This document shows, piece after piece, positions 1-12,165 of a stretch of 64,000 nt of DNA. Numbering within the stretch: the stretch's first letter is position 1; each line of letters begins with the position of its first letter. The notes under the pieces were generated by a model. That model was not told the origin of the DNA. It did not search any database and saw nothing but the letters and a program-made list of their open reading frames with translations. This DNA comes from Pipra filicauda. Its lineage: Eukaryota; Chordata; Aves; Passeriformes; Pipridae. The position numbers and the translations under genes were made by a program. The stretch is taken from contig NW_024104444.1 of NCBI RefSeq assembly GCF_003945595.2, forward strand, positions 62,001 to 126,000. Direction: 5' to 3'.

Positions 1-1149
1 CATACAACATGCAACTGGTTGGCAACCCACTGTGACCTGCCAGGGTATGGTGTTGGGTCGTGGAGGCAGGGACAGGCAGTTTGTGCTGTGTCTATTCTGG
101 AGGCAGAGGAGCAGTTAAAGGAAACCATGTATCTGCATCAGTCTTGCCTTCAGTGCTTGGGACTTTATGGGTTTTATGGCTGCATGATAGCATAATGATG
201 CTGTAAATCATGCATAAAGGTCCTCTGGAGAATTTACCTTGTGTAAGGGATTTCTCAAGCTGGGTAAAGACACTTCCACTAGGCTTTGGCATACACGACA
301 GGAGAAAACAGACAGAACAGCATGACTGGTAAGCCTTGGCCGATGGCTGTTGTTGTTCAAATGAGTCCTCAGGAATGAGGACTCGACTGGAGTAGTGCAG
401 AGCCAGTCTCAAGATGAATTTTTGCCAAGGATCTCCAGTAGCCTAAGAATATGGTGCAGAGGCAGCTTAAAGTGATTATTAACTCTCCTTATTCTGCCCT
501 TGGTTGTTGTGCTGAGTCGAGAAAAGGGGGAAAGGAGAATTAGGGAATCTCTGCTTCCATACACGTGAGCTGATAATGATTTGTCTACGAGGTTAAACAA
601 CACAGGAATGGTGATCAATATTGGATGGTTGTACCTTAAAAGTGCAAAGGCCATTTGTGCATTCTGGCCTGGCATGGAGGGGACCACAACACCATCAATA
701 ATTGATTCATAAACTATGCCTACTTATTCCCAAATGCTACAGTAAGTAAATACATGCTGAAGCTGAACTCTGGATAGTAAAAAATTCCTTCTTTAGCTTA
801 CAGTCATTCACTCTGAAATGCAGCTGATTTTTATGTTTAATTCTGAGGTTCTGTCCTTACATTACCCTAACATATTAACTGTTCTTAAGAAACGTATGAC
901 CCCAGCAAGGATGCTTACCTGACTTCAGGCTGCACTGTCTCTGCAGATTATCCATGCCATCTGAACCACGGCAGGTAGAAAAGACCAGAGCATCCCACAG
1001 CAGCACTTCTAGCAAACACAACCCTTTTACTGACACCTTATTACAAACTGGATTTCTACTCCTTGAGCCAATTACCAAACATTTAATCAGCACACATTCA
1101 GTAAGTAAGCTTCCAGTTTTGACTTTCAATATTAATACATCATGCTAAC
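1..1149. other. Unique DNA, no gene recognised
   Basis: This stretch shows no recognised repeat, RNA gene or coding exon. The longest open frame is 106 codons on the minus strand (92-412) and resembles no family I know. Base composition is ordinary for avian non-coding DNA, with few CpGs. Confidence 0.5.
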
Positions 1150-1290
1150 AAAATCTCTTTTTTCTCTTTTTTTTTTTCTTTAACAGAAGTGGCAGTTGAG
1201 GTTGGCACAGATTTTCAGCTAATGATGTCTTTTTGGGTGAAAAAAAGAGAACAGAGGTTTGGTTACTTACTGAGCCATCCATCATTTTGA
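1150..1290 (+). other. Candidate splice acceptor followed by a short open frame
   Basis: A long T/C-rich tract (about 1153-1180) runs into ACAG ending at 1186, which is a strong-looking vertebrate 3' splice site. Of the three frames after it, only the one read from 1189 stays open, for 33 codons, to a TGA at 1288-1290. This would suit a terminal coding exon. However, no homologous protein is recognised and the partner donor is not identified, so it may be a chance match. Confidence 0.15.
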
Positions 1291-1380
1291 TAGTGAGACC
1301 TGGCCTAAGTTTTCCTTCTTCAAGACATCAATTTTCCACCTCCCCTTCTTTGCTCAGAGCAGGTCCAATCCTGCTCTTCT

Positions 1381-1412
1381 GGAAATCAATGGCAAAAATC
1401 CCACTAATTTCA
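1381..1412 (+). repeat. Old inverted-repeat element, copy 1
   Basis: The segment contains GAAATCAATGG followed at short distance by the imperfect reverse complement CCACTAATTTC. It matches the reverse complement of 15251-15282 at about 26 of 32 positions, so the two are dispersed copies of one family. From memory, the consensus (TTGACTTCA and its complement around CAAAACTCCC) recurs in bird and turtle genomes. I cannot name the family with certainty. Confidence 0.45.
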
Positions 1413-4400
1413 GTGGATTAGTTCCAGTATCTCAATTTACATGTGATTAACAGTAATTTTGTCTACTTAGCGCCTAAAAAATTCATAATCAAATTTACAA
1501 TAAGCTGTACACTGATTTTCTAGGGATTCCCAGCTTATTTCATAGGCTTCTAATTTCAATGTTTAATTACTTCTGGTTCTAGCCCAATATACATCAACTG
1601 ACCATGGAATATGTTCTTAAAAGCTCCCCACAAAGTTGGATTTGTAGCTGATGGAATGCTAATTTGCTGGATTTCTTTAATACTGAAGTATAGCAGAATA
1701 GCTGTGCTTGACAGACAGACATTCATTCTCCGAATGCTTACTAGACTAAGAGCCTTTTTATACTTTGTCTGCATTAGCTGAGGTGACTGTGCAGTGCAGT
1801 TCACAGTTACGTGATGAGTCCTAAGAGCGTGGGACAGATGTGAAGCCTGGATTTAAAGAACATGGAGTTGTCCTTGCAAAAAAGACATGCATAAATTAGA
1901 AGGAGATTTCTATGAGTTAATCTAAAGCCATCCATCTGGAATGACCATGTGGCCGTTTTGGGCCATCCTAGGTCAAACAGTCATCAGTCAACCAGGGATG
2001 GTCCCTCCAAGAGGGTCCTGTTTGCAGCTAAAGTAGACCCTGAAAACTACAAACAAGAAACTAAACAGACCTGTCTTGGTCTTGAAGGTGCCCAGCACAC
2101 CTGAGTGGTGCTGTGAGCCATTTCCTCACTGATCTTGCTGGTGGAGGATTAACAGCACTTCAAAGGATAAAATCACAAGGGAATGATTTAAAAAAGATGT
2201 GACCGAGTCTGGTGCTCATTAAAATGAGGGACTAATTGCAGCAGTTCAACTCCAGTCAGGTAGTGCCTAAGCAGGTGTTGTGTGTGCTTCCCCAGGCAGC
2301 TCAGGCAATGCATCTGCTAAAGGACTGCCATCCTGATCTTGTCTCTCTCTGGATTTATTCTGTGAGAAAGATCAATATCGAGTGTTCAGCATCCTTTAGG
2401 GTAGGCTCTTCTGAGAGACTTTTTGGAAACAGATGACATCCATGGTACTACAACAGACTTTTATTGCTCCAAATATGATTTGGACATAGGTTTCCGTAAG
2501 TGAAAGGCTACTACATAAGAATGAGCAGTGAGCTGTATCATTAAAGGCCTGTTGGTGTTAACATGTCAAGGTCTGAAGGACCTAGACTTTCACCTCAAGT
2601 TTGGCACTTTGGCCCTCCCAAGCCTAACTTCTCCCTCCTTCCCCAGCTCTGTTCTCTGCTGGTGGCCCACAGAGCTACTGTTCCCAAGACGCACCACAAA
2701 AACAGCAAGAAACTTTCAAATTGCCTTTTTTTTTTACATATGCTTCCCTGGTTAAATACATTATTCGATACTTATTCTTTAATTTATGGTAGTGAAAAAG
2801 CTATACCAAGCCCTGCATATCCGAGCTCATTGCTGTGACTCTTCTGATCGCTTTATCAGACGGAACCCTTTCTTTGAGCTGTTAGCTAAATGTCGCGTGA
2901 AGTTCTGAGAACAAATTGTGCTGCTTTGGGACATTAACTTCACATTAATTTGGCTAATCACTTCTACTTGATAGAAGTTTGTTTGAAAAACAGGATACTT
3001 TGGCTGCAGTGAAACCTGTACGAAGAGTTATGTAGTAACAGCCATCACCTCTGGTAGTGGGCAGTGAAACCTCAGAATGAGCAAATCTGGAGTCGAAGAT
3101 GAAAATGCCAGGAATCGTGTATTTCTGGGTGGCTGCGTGTAAAAGAACGGAGATCTGGATCAGAAGGAATTAGAAAGAAACTATCCAACAGAAAAAAAAT
3201 AAAGCTTCAGCTAAGCTTAGCCCTTGTTTGCATGTTTTATTCTGCCCACAGACAAAAACACGTGCAACATTGCCAAATTTTGTAAACAATTCCACAACAT
3301 TTGTTGTCTGTTTTCTTGCACCTCAGTCCCTCAAATCAAAAGGCTTGTGTGAGAGCACTCCCTTCCTCTCTGCCTTCCTCCCCTCCAGCAATCTGTAATG
3401 CTATCGGGAAAAGCCCTAGATACCCTGGCCCCTGGTGGCTCCAGAACCATAAGACACAAAGAATATGCTAGTTTTAATATCCTGTGATTTTAATGCTAAT
3501 CCCATTATTAATAAGTGTTCAACATGTAATTTATGAGTGCTGAGTATGACTCCCCTCTCCTGGCGAAAGGGATGGTGGGCAGGAGCACCAGGAGCTGGAA
3601 AGGTGGTATCTGGCACCTGCAGCACTGGGTCTACAGTGAGCACACCTTCCAGTCAACTACCCAGCTGTTACATGGGAGAGGCAAGTGTGGCTCAAAGAAC
3701 TGTTTGCTCTGGATTTGTGTATGCAACCAGGCACCTACCACGCTTCACATTCCACACTTCTTGCCCAGATAGCTGTAATGGTAGGAGAGGCCATCAATGG
3801 ATCACAACTACAAGCAAGAAGCAGAAGAAATGCACTGTTGCACCCAGAGCTATCAGCCTGCAGAGGAACAGAACAGTTCCCCCAAAGGCATGAGAACAGC
3901 AGGCGACACTCCACTCTCCTGCTCAATGTAAGGAAAAAGAAACATCAGCAACATTTCTACTGAAGTGGGATCATCTCCCCTGAACTCCGTTTCCTGTGCT
4001 TAGCTCTCATGCTTGCTAAACCATATTTCCTAATAGGAAAGATGCTATATGGTAAGGCAGATGTACCTCAGGGAGGAAAGGTGAGGGGCTCTGACCAAAT
4101 GCAATAGGTAAATTATCTCAGGAACACCATTAATTAGAACCAACTGGGACAGTCAGAAATCTCAAAGGAAAACAAGAAAATCAAGGGGCTTTAAGAGACT
4201 CAATCCTAGAAGGATGAAATACAGAACTTCAACTACCACTCCAGGGGTTTGGCACTTTGCCTTTTTTCTGATAGCATCTTCTTGCTGAATGGCCTAGACA
4301 TTGCTGTCATGTCTGTGGGTCTCCATCTATTTTTGACTGCTTTCTCTTGCAGATCACAGAGGGTTGCCAGTTACGACTTGTCCTCAGATGTCTGCTTTGC

Positions 4401-4633
4401 CCTCATGCAACATGCTTTTCTGCAAAAAGCCTCTACTTGCAATCGAACTTGATTCAGCAGTCCTTCCCTCAGAGAGAGATGCAGAATTCTCCTGATACCG
4501 TGTTTGGAGACAACCAGCCCAGGCTACTGCTTGAAGCAGGAGCTGGCATTCAGAACACAGCCAACGATAGTCAGCATCTACAGAGTATCATCCAGCATCT
4601 TTTAGAAGTGCCAGGGCAAGGCTCAGGGTTGTG
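1413..4633. other. Unique DNA, no gene recognised
   Basis: No repeat family or exon is recognised. Several short frames overlap on both strands between 3416 and 3963 (longest 118 codons, 3537-3893, plus strand). They share no motif with known proteins and contradict each other, so they are probably chance. Confidence 0.45.
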
Positions 4634-4656
4634 ATTAGCATATGCTAATGACTCAT
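4634..4656. promoter_or_regulatory. 16-bp palindrome overlapping an AP-1-like site
   Basis: ATTAGCATATGCTAAT (4634-4649) is its own reverse complement. Its core GCATATGC resembles the core of the POU-dimer MORE element (ATGCATATGCAT). TGACTCA, the AP-1 consensus, lies at 4649-4655 and shares a base with the palindrome. A 16-bp palindrome is expected about once in 64 kb by chance. A regulatory role is inference only. Confidence 0.2.
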
Positions 4657-5369
4657 TATAATATGTAAATGACACACTAGGTCAGAACTGCACACCCATT
4701 CAAACTAATGAACTGTGCACTTTTTTTATAAGTGGCACTAGTAATTGGGTGCATCATTTTTCTGTTGCTGCTAGGCAAAGAATAAGGAAGCCATCTGTAA
4801 TGACAGGCCAATGTTTGTAGCAATCCCGTTGAGAAGTAAAGGCAAGGACTGCTAATTTCCAAGTGTCCAGCAGGGAACCAGTATACATGCCTCCAGTCAC
4901 CATCATCACAATTCTTAGTATCTGAGCATGTAATTATACGGTCATATTTTTGGAAGAGATCAGCATTAAAGATAACTGTTGAAAACTCCTGGCCAGAGCA
5001 GCATGCAGAGATTTGCTTGAGCACCTACTGCCTAAGGTGCAGAACACCTGAGTTTTGAAAATGCAGTTGCATGTGACCTTGCTGTAATGAAGAAAATACT
5101 AATATCTCATTTATGAGGTCTTCTTTTCCCTCACAAAAATAAATACTCCCATGAAGTTATACCACTCTCTCTGAAGTAGGCAAGTACTCAGTTTAATATC
5201 AGAATGGATAGGCTATGAAACTTGCAAATCTGATTTGTTTCAACCCTCACTATTTACTTATTCTTTTTATTAATTATAATTCTTACTCAGAATCTTTATC
5301 AAGAATAAATTAGTAAACAAAGAGTGATTAAAATATCAGTGCATATAGGGTGTTTTAAAAAATTTCTGA

Positions 5370-5512
5370 TACATTTTACAAAGGGATATGATTATTCTTT
5401 TTTCCTTATTTTAGATATGAAGACAAAGAACTGAAACAATTTGTGTTAAATGTCACACTGTAGGCAGTCACTGGAGCTGGCAATAGAATGGGAATTGCCT
5501 GAGCCTATATCT
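5370..5512 (-). mobile_element. MIR-like SINE relic
   Basis: Read on the plus strand, the segment follows the reverse complement of the MIR consensus in order. It has a TTTTACAAA-type block, an ATTATT block, a diverged ATTTTACAGATGAGGAAACTGA block (5408-5435), then GTCACACTG, and CACTGGAGCTGGCAATAGAA (5469-5488). Identity is low, as expected of a very old insertion. The family is known to be ancient in amniotes; the exact subfamily is not resolvable by eye. Confidence 0.5.
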
Positions 5513-8500
5513 CTCCAGCAGATATTGTCCACAATAGCAGTAGAAGGACTGTAGCAGGTGGAGTGGCATGATCAGACTCCAAAGCTGACTGTGTGCAAGG
5601 CAGATCTTTATATGCCTCAGATTCAGAGCAGTATCAATGCAGGATATCTCTGACTAAAGCTCAAACTAGTAACTCCTCACAACTTTAAACTCTGCCACAT
5701 GGTTTGCTTATTCAGATTTTTGATAGCTCATGAATCCCTGCAGCAGGTTCTGGGCTTTGGTGTAGACAAACCTCATTCTTATTAAAGCATCCCATGAATG
5801 TCACTTTTGGAATTAGCTCTTCCATGCAGTCATTTTCAGATTCTTCTAGTTTGTTCCCTCTCTTGCTCAAACTACCTATTTACATAAAGTCATTTGGTGT
5901 CCAATATTTGCTCTTTTTAGTTTTTTCCCATTCTGAGGTGGAATTCTGGGGACACAAGCATGCTCTAAATGCCTTTTCTATTATAACCAATTTAGAAAGC
6001 TCATTATAAACATCTATTAATCCTTTCACATGGTCATTCTGACAGGAAAGGTATTTTCCTTATGCCAGTTTTATTAAGTGAGAGGAAGATATCATCTCTG
6101 AGTTTCACTGCTTGTAAGTTGTCCTAAAACAGGACGTGCACATCATCTTCAATAGCCTCATGCTTATTTGACTCAAATTGGTTGCTTAGAGTTCCCTTGT
6201 GGGTGGAAAGGTCAATAATGAGACATGACGACAAAAAAAGGATATTTTGACAAAACCGACCTAGCATTTAAAGCCTGGGGTAGCATTCCCAGAAAAACTC
6301 CATCTGAGGATGTCCAGCAAGCTTTCAGGTAACCAGCAGTGAATGGAAAGGACAGTAAATTAACTGTTGTGATTTACTAAGTGGAAAACCAGTCCTTTAA
6401 CAGTGGGAAAACCCAGCAAATCTGATAGCAATCTGCAGATGGCAGTGTTAAACCCTTTGCATATGGCTCTCATTTTTGATGTCAATAGGATTATCAAAGA
6501 GATCAGGATTGAACCAGTGACTCTCTGCTAGATATCTCTGGACGTGTGGACTTGGTATTAGCACTACAAAAAACATTTCATGTTCCTAAAACCTAAATAC
6601 ATAATTTGTGAATGATATTATGTGCTTGCAGCTGACAGTAAAGGGTGATATATTGTTAACGCCTTTCTGCAAATGTTAGATGAGTAGCTATCAAAACTCT
6701 ATTGTCTATATTGGCATTCATATAGTATAGTCTAAAAACACTTCAATCCCTCTCACTAAACTAGAGATTTTACTATTTTTCACATCATTTGAATTTTTAT
6801 TACGTCTAAATAATAAAATGCATTTTTAGGATCAATCTAAATCCACAGTATTTGCAGGGTTAGGATTTTCTGCACAGATTTGGCTCTGCTCTCCAGAATC
6901 TAAGCCTTCACTTTACAGAACTGAACTTTCTGTTGCCCTTCTGATTGCAAAGGTATCTTGGAAACATTTAAATGCTGTACCTCTCCAATATATGGCTTAG
7001 TGCTGAGCAGAGAAGGATTGAATTCAAACTTTCAAGCCACATTCCACTTTTAAAATGAGGTCCAATAAAAAAAAAACTTATTTGGCTGCAGATAGGGTAG
7101 TCATGCCAGCAATTATGTTTCAAACTCTTTATAACATTTGTAGGGCTTATTTAAGAGAAAATGAATAGAAAATGAATGTGATAGATGCATTATTTTCCAG
7201 TTGCAATGAATTTGAATAATATGTAATAATGCATATAAAAATAACTGCTGCTCCTAATCATAGGTTTTGCTTCAGCACTATCTGCTTAAATGACCCTAAG
7301 TCATAGAGTGCTTTTTAGTGTCTCTTCCCATTTCTTAAAAATTGAATTGCTCTTGCTAAATGAGTGGTGGCTGTCTCTATTCCCTCCCCACAGACCACAG
7401 AGGATGAGAAAGGAAATGTTATCTTTCTTCTATTTCAGAACATTCAGCTAGCTTTAGAAATATTCTTGTCTACCTACCTAGGAAATGCCCTCATCAGAAA
7501 GGCTGTGCTGCACCTGTCCAGGTGTAAGATCCATGTAACTTGGAGATGGTGTTCCAGTCACACAGTTCACCAAGAGCAGTTTGAGAGATGCAAGGGACCA
7601 TGTCCCCAGGGTCAACATTACCCTGTCATCTCACCCCCAGGGATCAGAGCTGCACAGTCAATTATCCAGCACCATCACAGGGTTATCAGCCCCTGGCCAC
7701 ACTGGTCTGTCATTGTTAAAAGAGAGTACCTCTGGTGCATACAAGATAAAATCTCTTTCATTCTTGTAGAAAGAAATTTGCAGCCAGAGCATGCCTTCAT
7801 GTGTGACAGTAGAATTTTGGGGGACCCATCTGTGGGCTCTGCCCGTGGTTCTCAATCTGTCTGGAGGTCCCGGCAGTCGGTGCAAAATCAGTGAGTGGCA
7901 GTGAGTGGAAAACCATTGCAGTCCCCAGGCCTTTGGCATCCAGCCCCAAATCTCATCTGACTCCTGCAGTATCCACTGCAAGCAGTAACAGCTGGAGAAG
8001 ACAACATTACCATCTATTTTGGTAAGATACAGAAGCTGAGGTTTTGCAGGGTCTCTTAAGGACAGAAGGGAGCTACAGGAAATACACAGACCCCTCTTTC
8101 TGTGCAGACATAACATGTGTGGAGACATGCCCATCTCCTCACAGATGAAGCTCAGCCAAGTTATATGGGGTCAGACATCATGCCTTGCAGGTGTCACACA
8201 GCAAGAGAAAGAAGACCAAATCTCCAGAGAACTGAATTTGGGTCTTCCATTTGGGAAGAGTGAGAAGCCGGTGTTTCAGTCTCCATGCTCCAGAGCTGTG
8301 GAGCTTGCCTTGTAAGAACCACACCTGGGACCTTCAGGAAGGCAGTCCCAAAAGATCCACATAAAGCCTGGAGGCCTGGCAGAAGCCATTCATCCACGAT
8401 GTTGGCTTCATACCAAACTACTACTCCTGGCAGTGAAGTGTGTTGTGTATTTTAAAGGTGGGTTTTATTTGTTGAAAGGATTAAATATTTGTAAAATATT

Positions 8501-9744
8501 CGACAAATCAAACCTTGATTCAAATAATCAGGATAATATGGCAGAAGCACTGCACATATTCAATGCATGGATGTCAAAAGGCATTTTACTACCGAAAAGA
8601 CTGAAAACCCACACCTTAATGGTTTTCTTTTCAGAGATTTCCAAGGACTCCTACATGCCGCTACAAAGTAGCACCCACAGAGTTCACAAGTTAGAGCATA
8701 GGCAATAATAAATAATCAAATAAACATGCAAAGAGTAGAAAGACAATTGGTCAAAGACAGCAGAGTTCCAGAAAACAATAATTACAGAGGTATCGACTTT
8801 CACAGCAGGCTGCCATTCCTGCCAACCCCGGTTTGTCATGACTCATTCCGGAGAAGCGGGGCCAATTTTACCCCATGCTTATCACTAATTTAGCATGAAG
8901 TACATATTAAAAGGATTTTGTACCATGGGCTCTAGCTTCACTTAAGTGAGAGATGCCAAGCAGCCTTGACACCTATTAAATAAAATTTTTTTTTAAAAAA
9001 AAGCGTTTTTCACTGGATACAGAGTGCAAATTATCCATTCTGAGTCTGAAGGAAACTAAGATACTATCATCTGAAGTTACATTGCATGGGCCAAAATCTG
9101 AAAATTCATCAGAATAGTGATATACCAAAGTACTTTGGTGGCTCGATAAATCAATAAGTCATTTACATTTTTAACATTTACTGCAGAATGTGGAGCACAC
9201 ATACTCTGCAGTAAAAAGAAACTGGGGGGAATTGCACAGAACTCCTGTTTTCTGGGAAAAGCTGTGACAGCATCCAGTTGCCTTTTTCCCGTACAGGCTT
9301 TGCGGTGTGTACTAATTCTGAGCAAATACAGTTTGGACAGGTTGGATACTGTTCATTTCTTCTCTGTTTTACTGTATGACCCTGGGAAATAGCCAGGTGA
9401 TAAATATATTGAGTAGTCATGGTTCTTGCCATCTGCACAAAGTTTATTTCATTTTTCCCTCTTTACTGATTAAATCCCACCAGCTTATCCCCGTCAGTCA
9501 AGGCTTATGTGAACTAGTGATCCAGTCAGCCTCAGGCTATGTAAAGCAGCCTTTTGGCCCCATCAGACTTTGGTTGTATTGTGTTACCTGGGATATTCTC
9601 CAATCAAGAGAGTATTGCAGAGCTATTGAGAAGTGATACATTGGCTCGTCCCACCACAGCAGCCTGCTTCTTGAGAAGCTAGCAGTTCTAGTCATGCTGA
9701 AAGTGAAATTTTAATATGGTCTTGGCAGCGCTCCAGTGGCATGT
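5513..9744. other. Unique DNA, no gene recognised
   Basis: No repeat or gene is recognised. Two long open frames face each other, plus 7364-7894 (176 codons) and minus 7658-8134 (158 codons). They overlap in antisense, so at most one could be real, and neither shows a domain or signal peptide. The block 7490-8400 is slightly richer in G+C than its flanks. Confidence 0.4.
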
Positions 9745-9775
9745 CCCCATATTTACACTAGTGTAACCAAGATCA
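9745..9775. repeat. Possible fragment of an old amniote repeat
   Basis: TTACACTAGTGTAA (9753-9766) is a perfect 14-bp palindrome, followed by CC and AAGATCAG. From memory, TTTACACCAGTGTAAC followed by GAGATCAG is a recurrent motif in old bird and turtle repeats. The match is short and could be chance. Confidence 0.2.
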
Positions 9776-12036
9776 GTGCCTGTGCCAGCATCTGTATTAT
9801 ATTAAAGATAAATTGGACAAGATGTGTTCATATCTGAACTAAACTCAGCAAATAAAAAACAAACTTAACAAAGTAAAATCAGATGGTCTGACTCATCTTC
9901 TTTTGAGAGATTCTGATAAAATATGGCTGTTCCAGAAGCGTTGATGTGGTCTTAATAAAAGATGACACTGTGAAAAAGGCTGGGGAGGGGGATAACTTGA
10001 CAAAAAGAAGTTGTCCCTGTGCTTGGATCAGCCTTACAGATCCCATCCATATAAATGGAAATAGATGAGAAACCTCAGCTTCCTTCATTGACATATGCAG
10101 AATAAAATCACTGCATAGGCAGAACACCGTGAGCATGCACAGTAGGTAGGTACCAGACTATAATTTCTTGTTCAAAATACCAAAATGCACCAGTTTAACT
10201 GAAAGAACAAGGACATGATATGAAACAGGCATGAGCAAAAGTACAAAACAGGAGGAATGGCTGGAGCCTACCTCCTCCTACTTCCAAAAAAGCTGCCTAA
10301 TCATTAGCCTGGGGAGTCATGCTTTCACTCACCCTTTCTCCTTCTCTCAGTGAATTCAAACCATTTTTCTGCACAGTGGTGCAGCTCCATGAGGAGTGGT
10401 AAAGTGTTCCCAGAAAAACCTATAGTCTAATGAGTAGAAGTGTGTTTGAATTCTTTCCAAAGAGGATAGGAACTGAATGTGGGTTTCCTACTTTCTAGCC
10501 CCTAGGCTGATGCAAAATAGAAATGGTGGTTGTTGGTTTTCCATAAGTTTTTTAAAAGATAGTGAAGCCTTCAGAGAGTTTTACAAGGAACTTGGTCTGG
10601 CCGGGCTATGCTGGGCATGCTCTGAGAGCATCTCCAGAACCTGTCAAGGGGCTGATATATCCCATTGTTTGTTCACTACTGCAGAGGAAGAGGTTGGGCA
10701 GATGATCTGTTTTCATACCCTGATGGGCTGAAGGAATGGTAGTTCAGAGGAAGAAGATATGAGCATAACAATAAAGAAGGAATTAAGTGCCTTCAGAACT
10801 ACAGAAAGTACCTTTGGATGCCAGGAAAAGGGGCAGTCACAGCTTTATAGCCATATTCCACAGTACCTTATTTAATAGCCTACTTTCCAAGCATTTGGCC
10901 AAATCATTTTAACAGCAATATTCCTTCACTTCTCTTATTTTATATACCTCTGTGTCGTCTGTATGGGCTGCGTCCTGACATGTGGGCCCATGCCTTCCCC
11001 ATAGGACACAGTCTCTCCTTCTGTATGCCCTGGCTCCCTTGGACATCCAGCCCAGGATAAGTGGTCAGAGTGAGATCACACCATTCTTGAAATCATTCTG
11101 CTCTGTGGAAGCTGGGGAATGTGGGAGACACACAGGAGAGGGATGCACTATACACATGGGCCACAGGTGAGATCAGATGCAGCCAGAGAAGCCAAAGGAT
11201 CAGTCAAACGGTCTCATACATGGAATCTACTTCTCCAGTGGTGGTTACAGCCATGCCAGCAAAGCCAATGTTCTTTTAGGGCTTGAACCCAGGACACTGA
11301 GTGTAAGAGTGTTCGCAGGTGAACTCTGACAGTTCCTTATCAGTAAAGTCAAGGAAAAAGAGACGATAACGCAGCAAGGCATGAGAAGACCTTTGTAATG
11401 GGGTCATTAAGATCAACCTGAAAGTACATTCACAAATATCATGACAACATTGTGGATGCTAAGTGCTATCTAAAAAATGCACTCCTGTCTAAGTGCTAGT
11501 ATTAGACAAGGTGCATTCTTGTCAAATACAGTTTGGTCCAGTAATTGAAGAGGATCATTAAACATTTACTGAAAGTCAAGCTGGAATGGATGAATGGAGC
11601 TGCACTTGAATACCCCATAGCTGTCACTGATACCACAGATTAAGTGACAGCATGTTACAGGTTTCCAGGAGAGGAGAGAAAGCTTACATACACACACATC
11701 CACACAGCTAAGGAAGGTGACAGTGGAGGAGGACATTTCTGCATGTGTGACCATCCTCTGTGCTCTTGCCTTAGAGCACTGGATGTCAAGTCGTAGTAAA
11801 GCATCAATATTTGCACTTGCACTCCATTCATACAGACACACCTACAGATTTATTTCATATTAATATTTAATATGACAACAGATTTGATATCAAGTAGGCA
11901 GAGTTTGAATTATTTAATTGTTTTCCTAGAGTATTTTATTTTTATTATTTAATGAATGATGACTTTGTGATTAGAGCTGGACAACCATGAAGAAAGCCTT
12001 AATTCCAATTTGCTCATGGACTGACTTAATGGAAGT
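9776..12036. other. Unique DNA, no gene recognised
   Basis: No exon, RNA gene or repeat is recognised. Open frames do not exceed 91 codons. A small CA-rich stretch occurs near 11687-11705. Confidence 0.45.
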
Positions 12037-12165
12037 CACAGAATCATAGAATGGTTTGGGTTGGAAGGGACCTTGAAGATCATCTAGTTCCAACCGCCCT
12101 GTCCTTGGCAGGGACACCTTCCACTAGACCAGGTTACTCAAAGTCCCATCCAGCTTGGTCTTCGT
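12037..12165 (-). mobile_element. CR1 LINE, 3' end fragment
   Basis: The plus strand reads CACAGAATCATAGAATGG, then TTGGAAGGGACCTTGAAGATCATCTAGTTCCAACC, and later GCAGGGACACCTTCCACTAGACCAGGTT. This is the reverse complement of the avian CR1 3' untranslated end, whose tail lies at 12037. CR1 is a non-LTR retrotransposon that commonly inserts as short 5'-truncated copies. Similarity stays high to about 12160, so this is a relatively well preserved copy; the inner boundary is approximate. It carries no coding capacity. Confidence 0.93.

Noticed and set aside
7364..8134. Opposed frames of 176 and 158 codons as a gene or pseudogene
   Set aside because: They overlap in antisense, lack recognisable domains and have no supporting splice or promoter signals.
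8150..8270. GTCACACAGCAAGAG as a fourth MIR-like relic
   Set aside because: Only one block matches; the neighbouring MIR blocks are absent or out of order.
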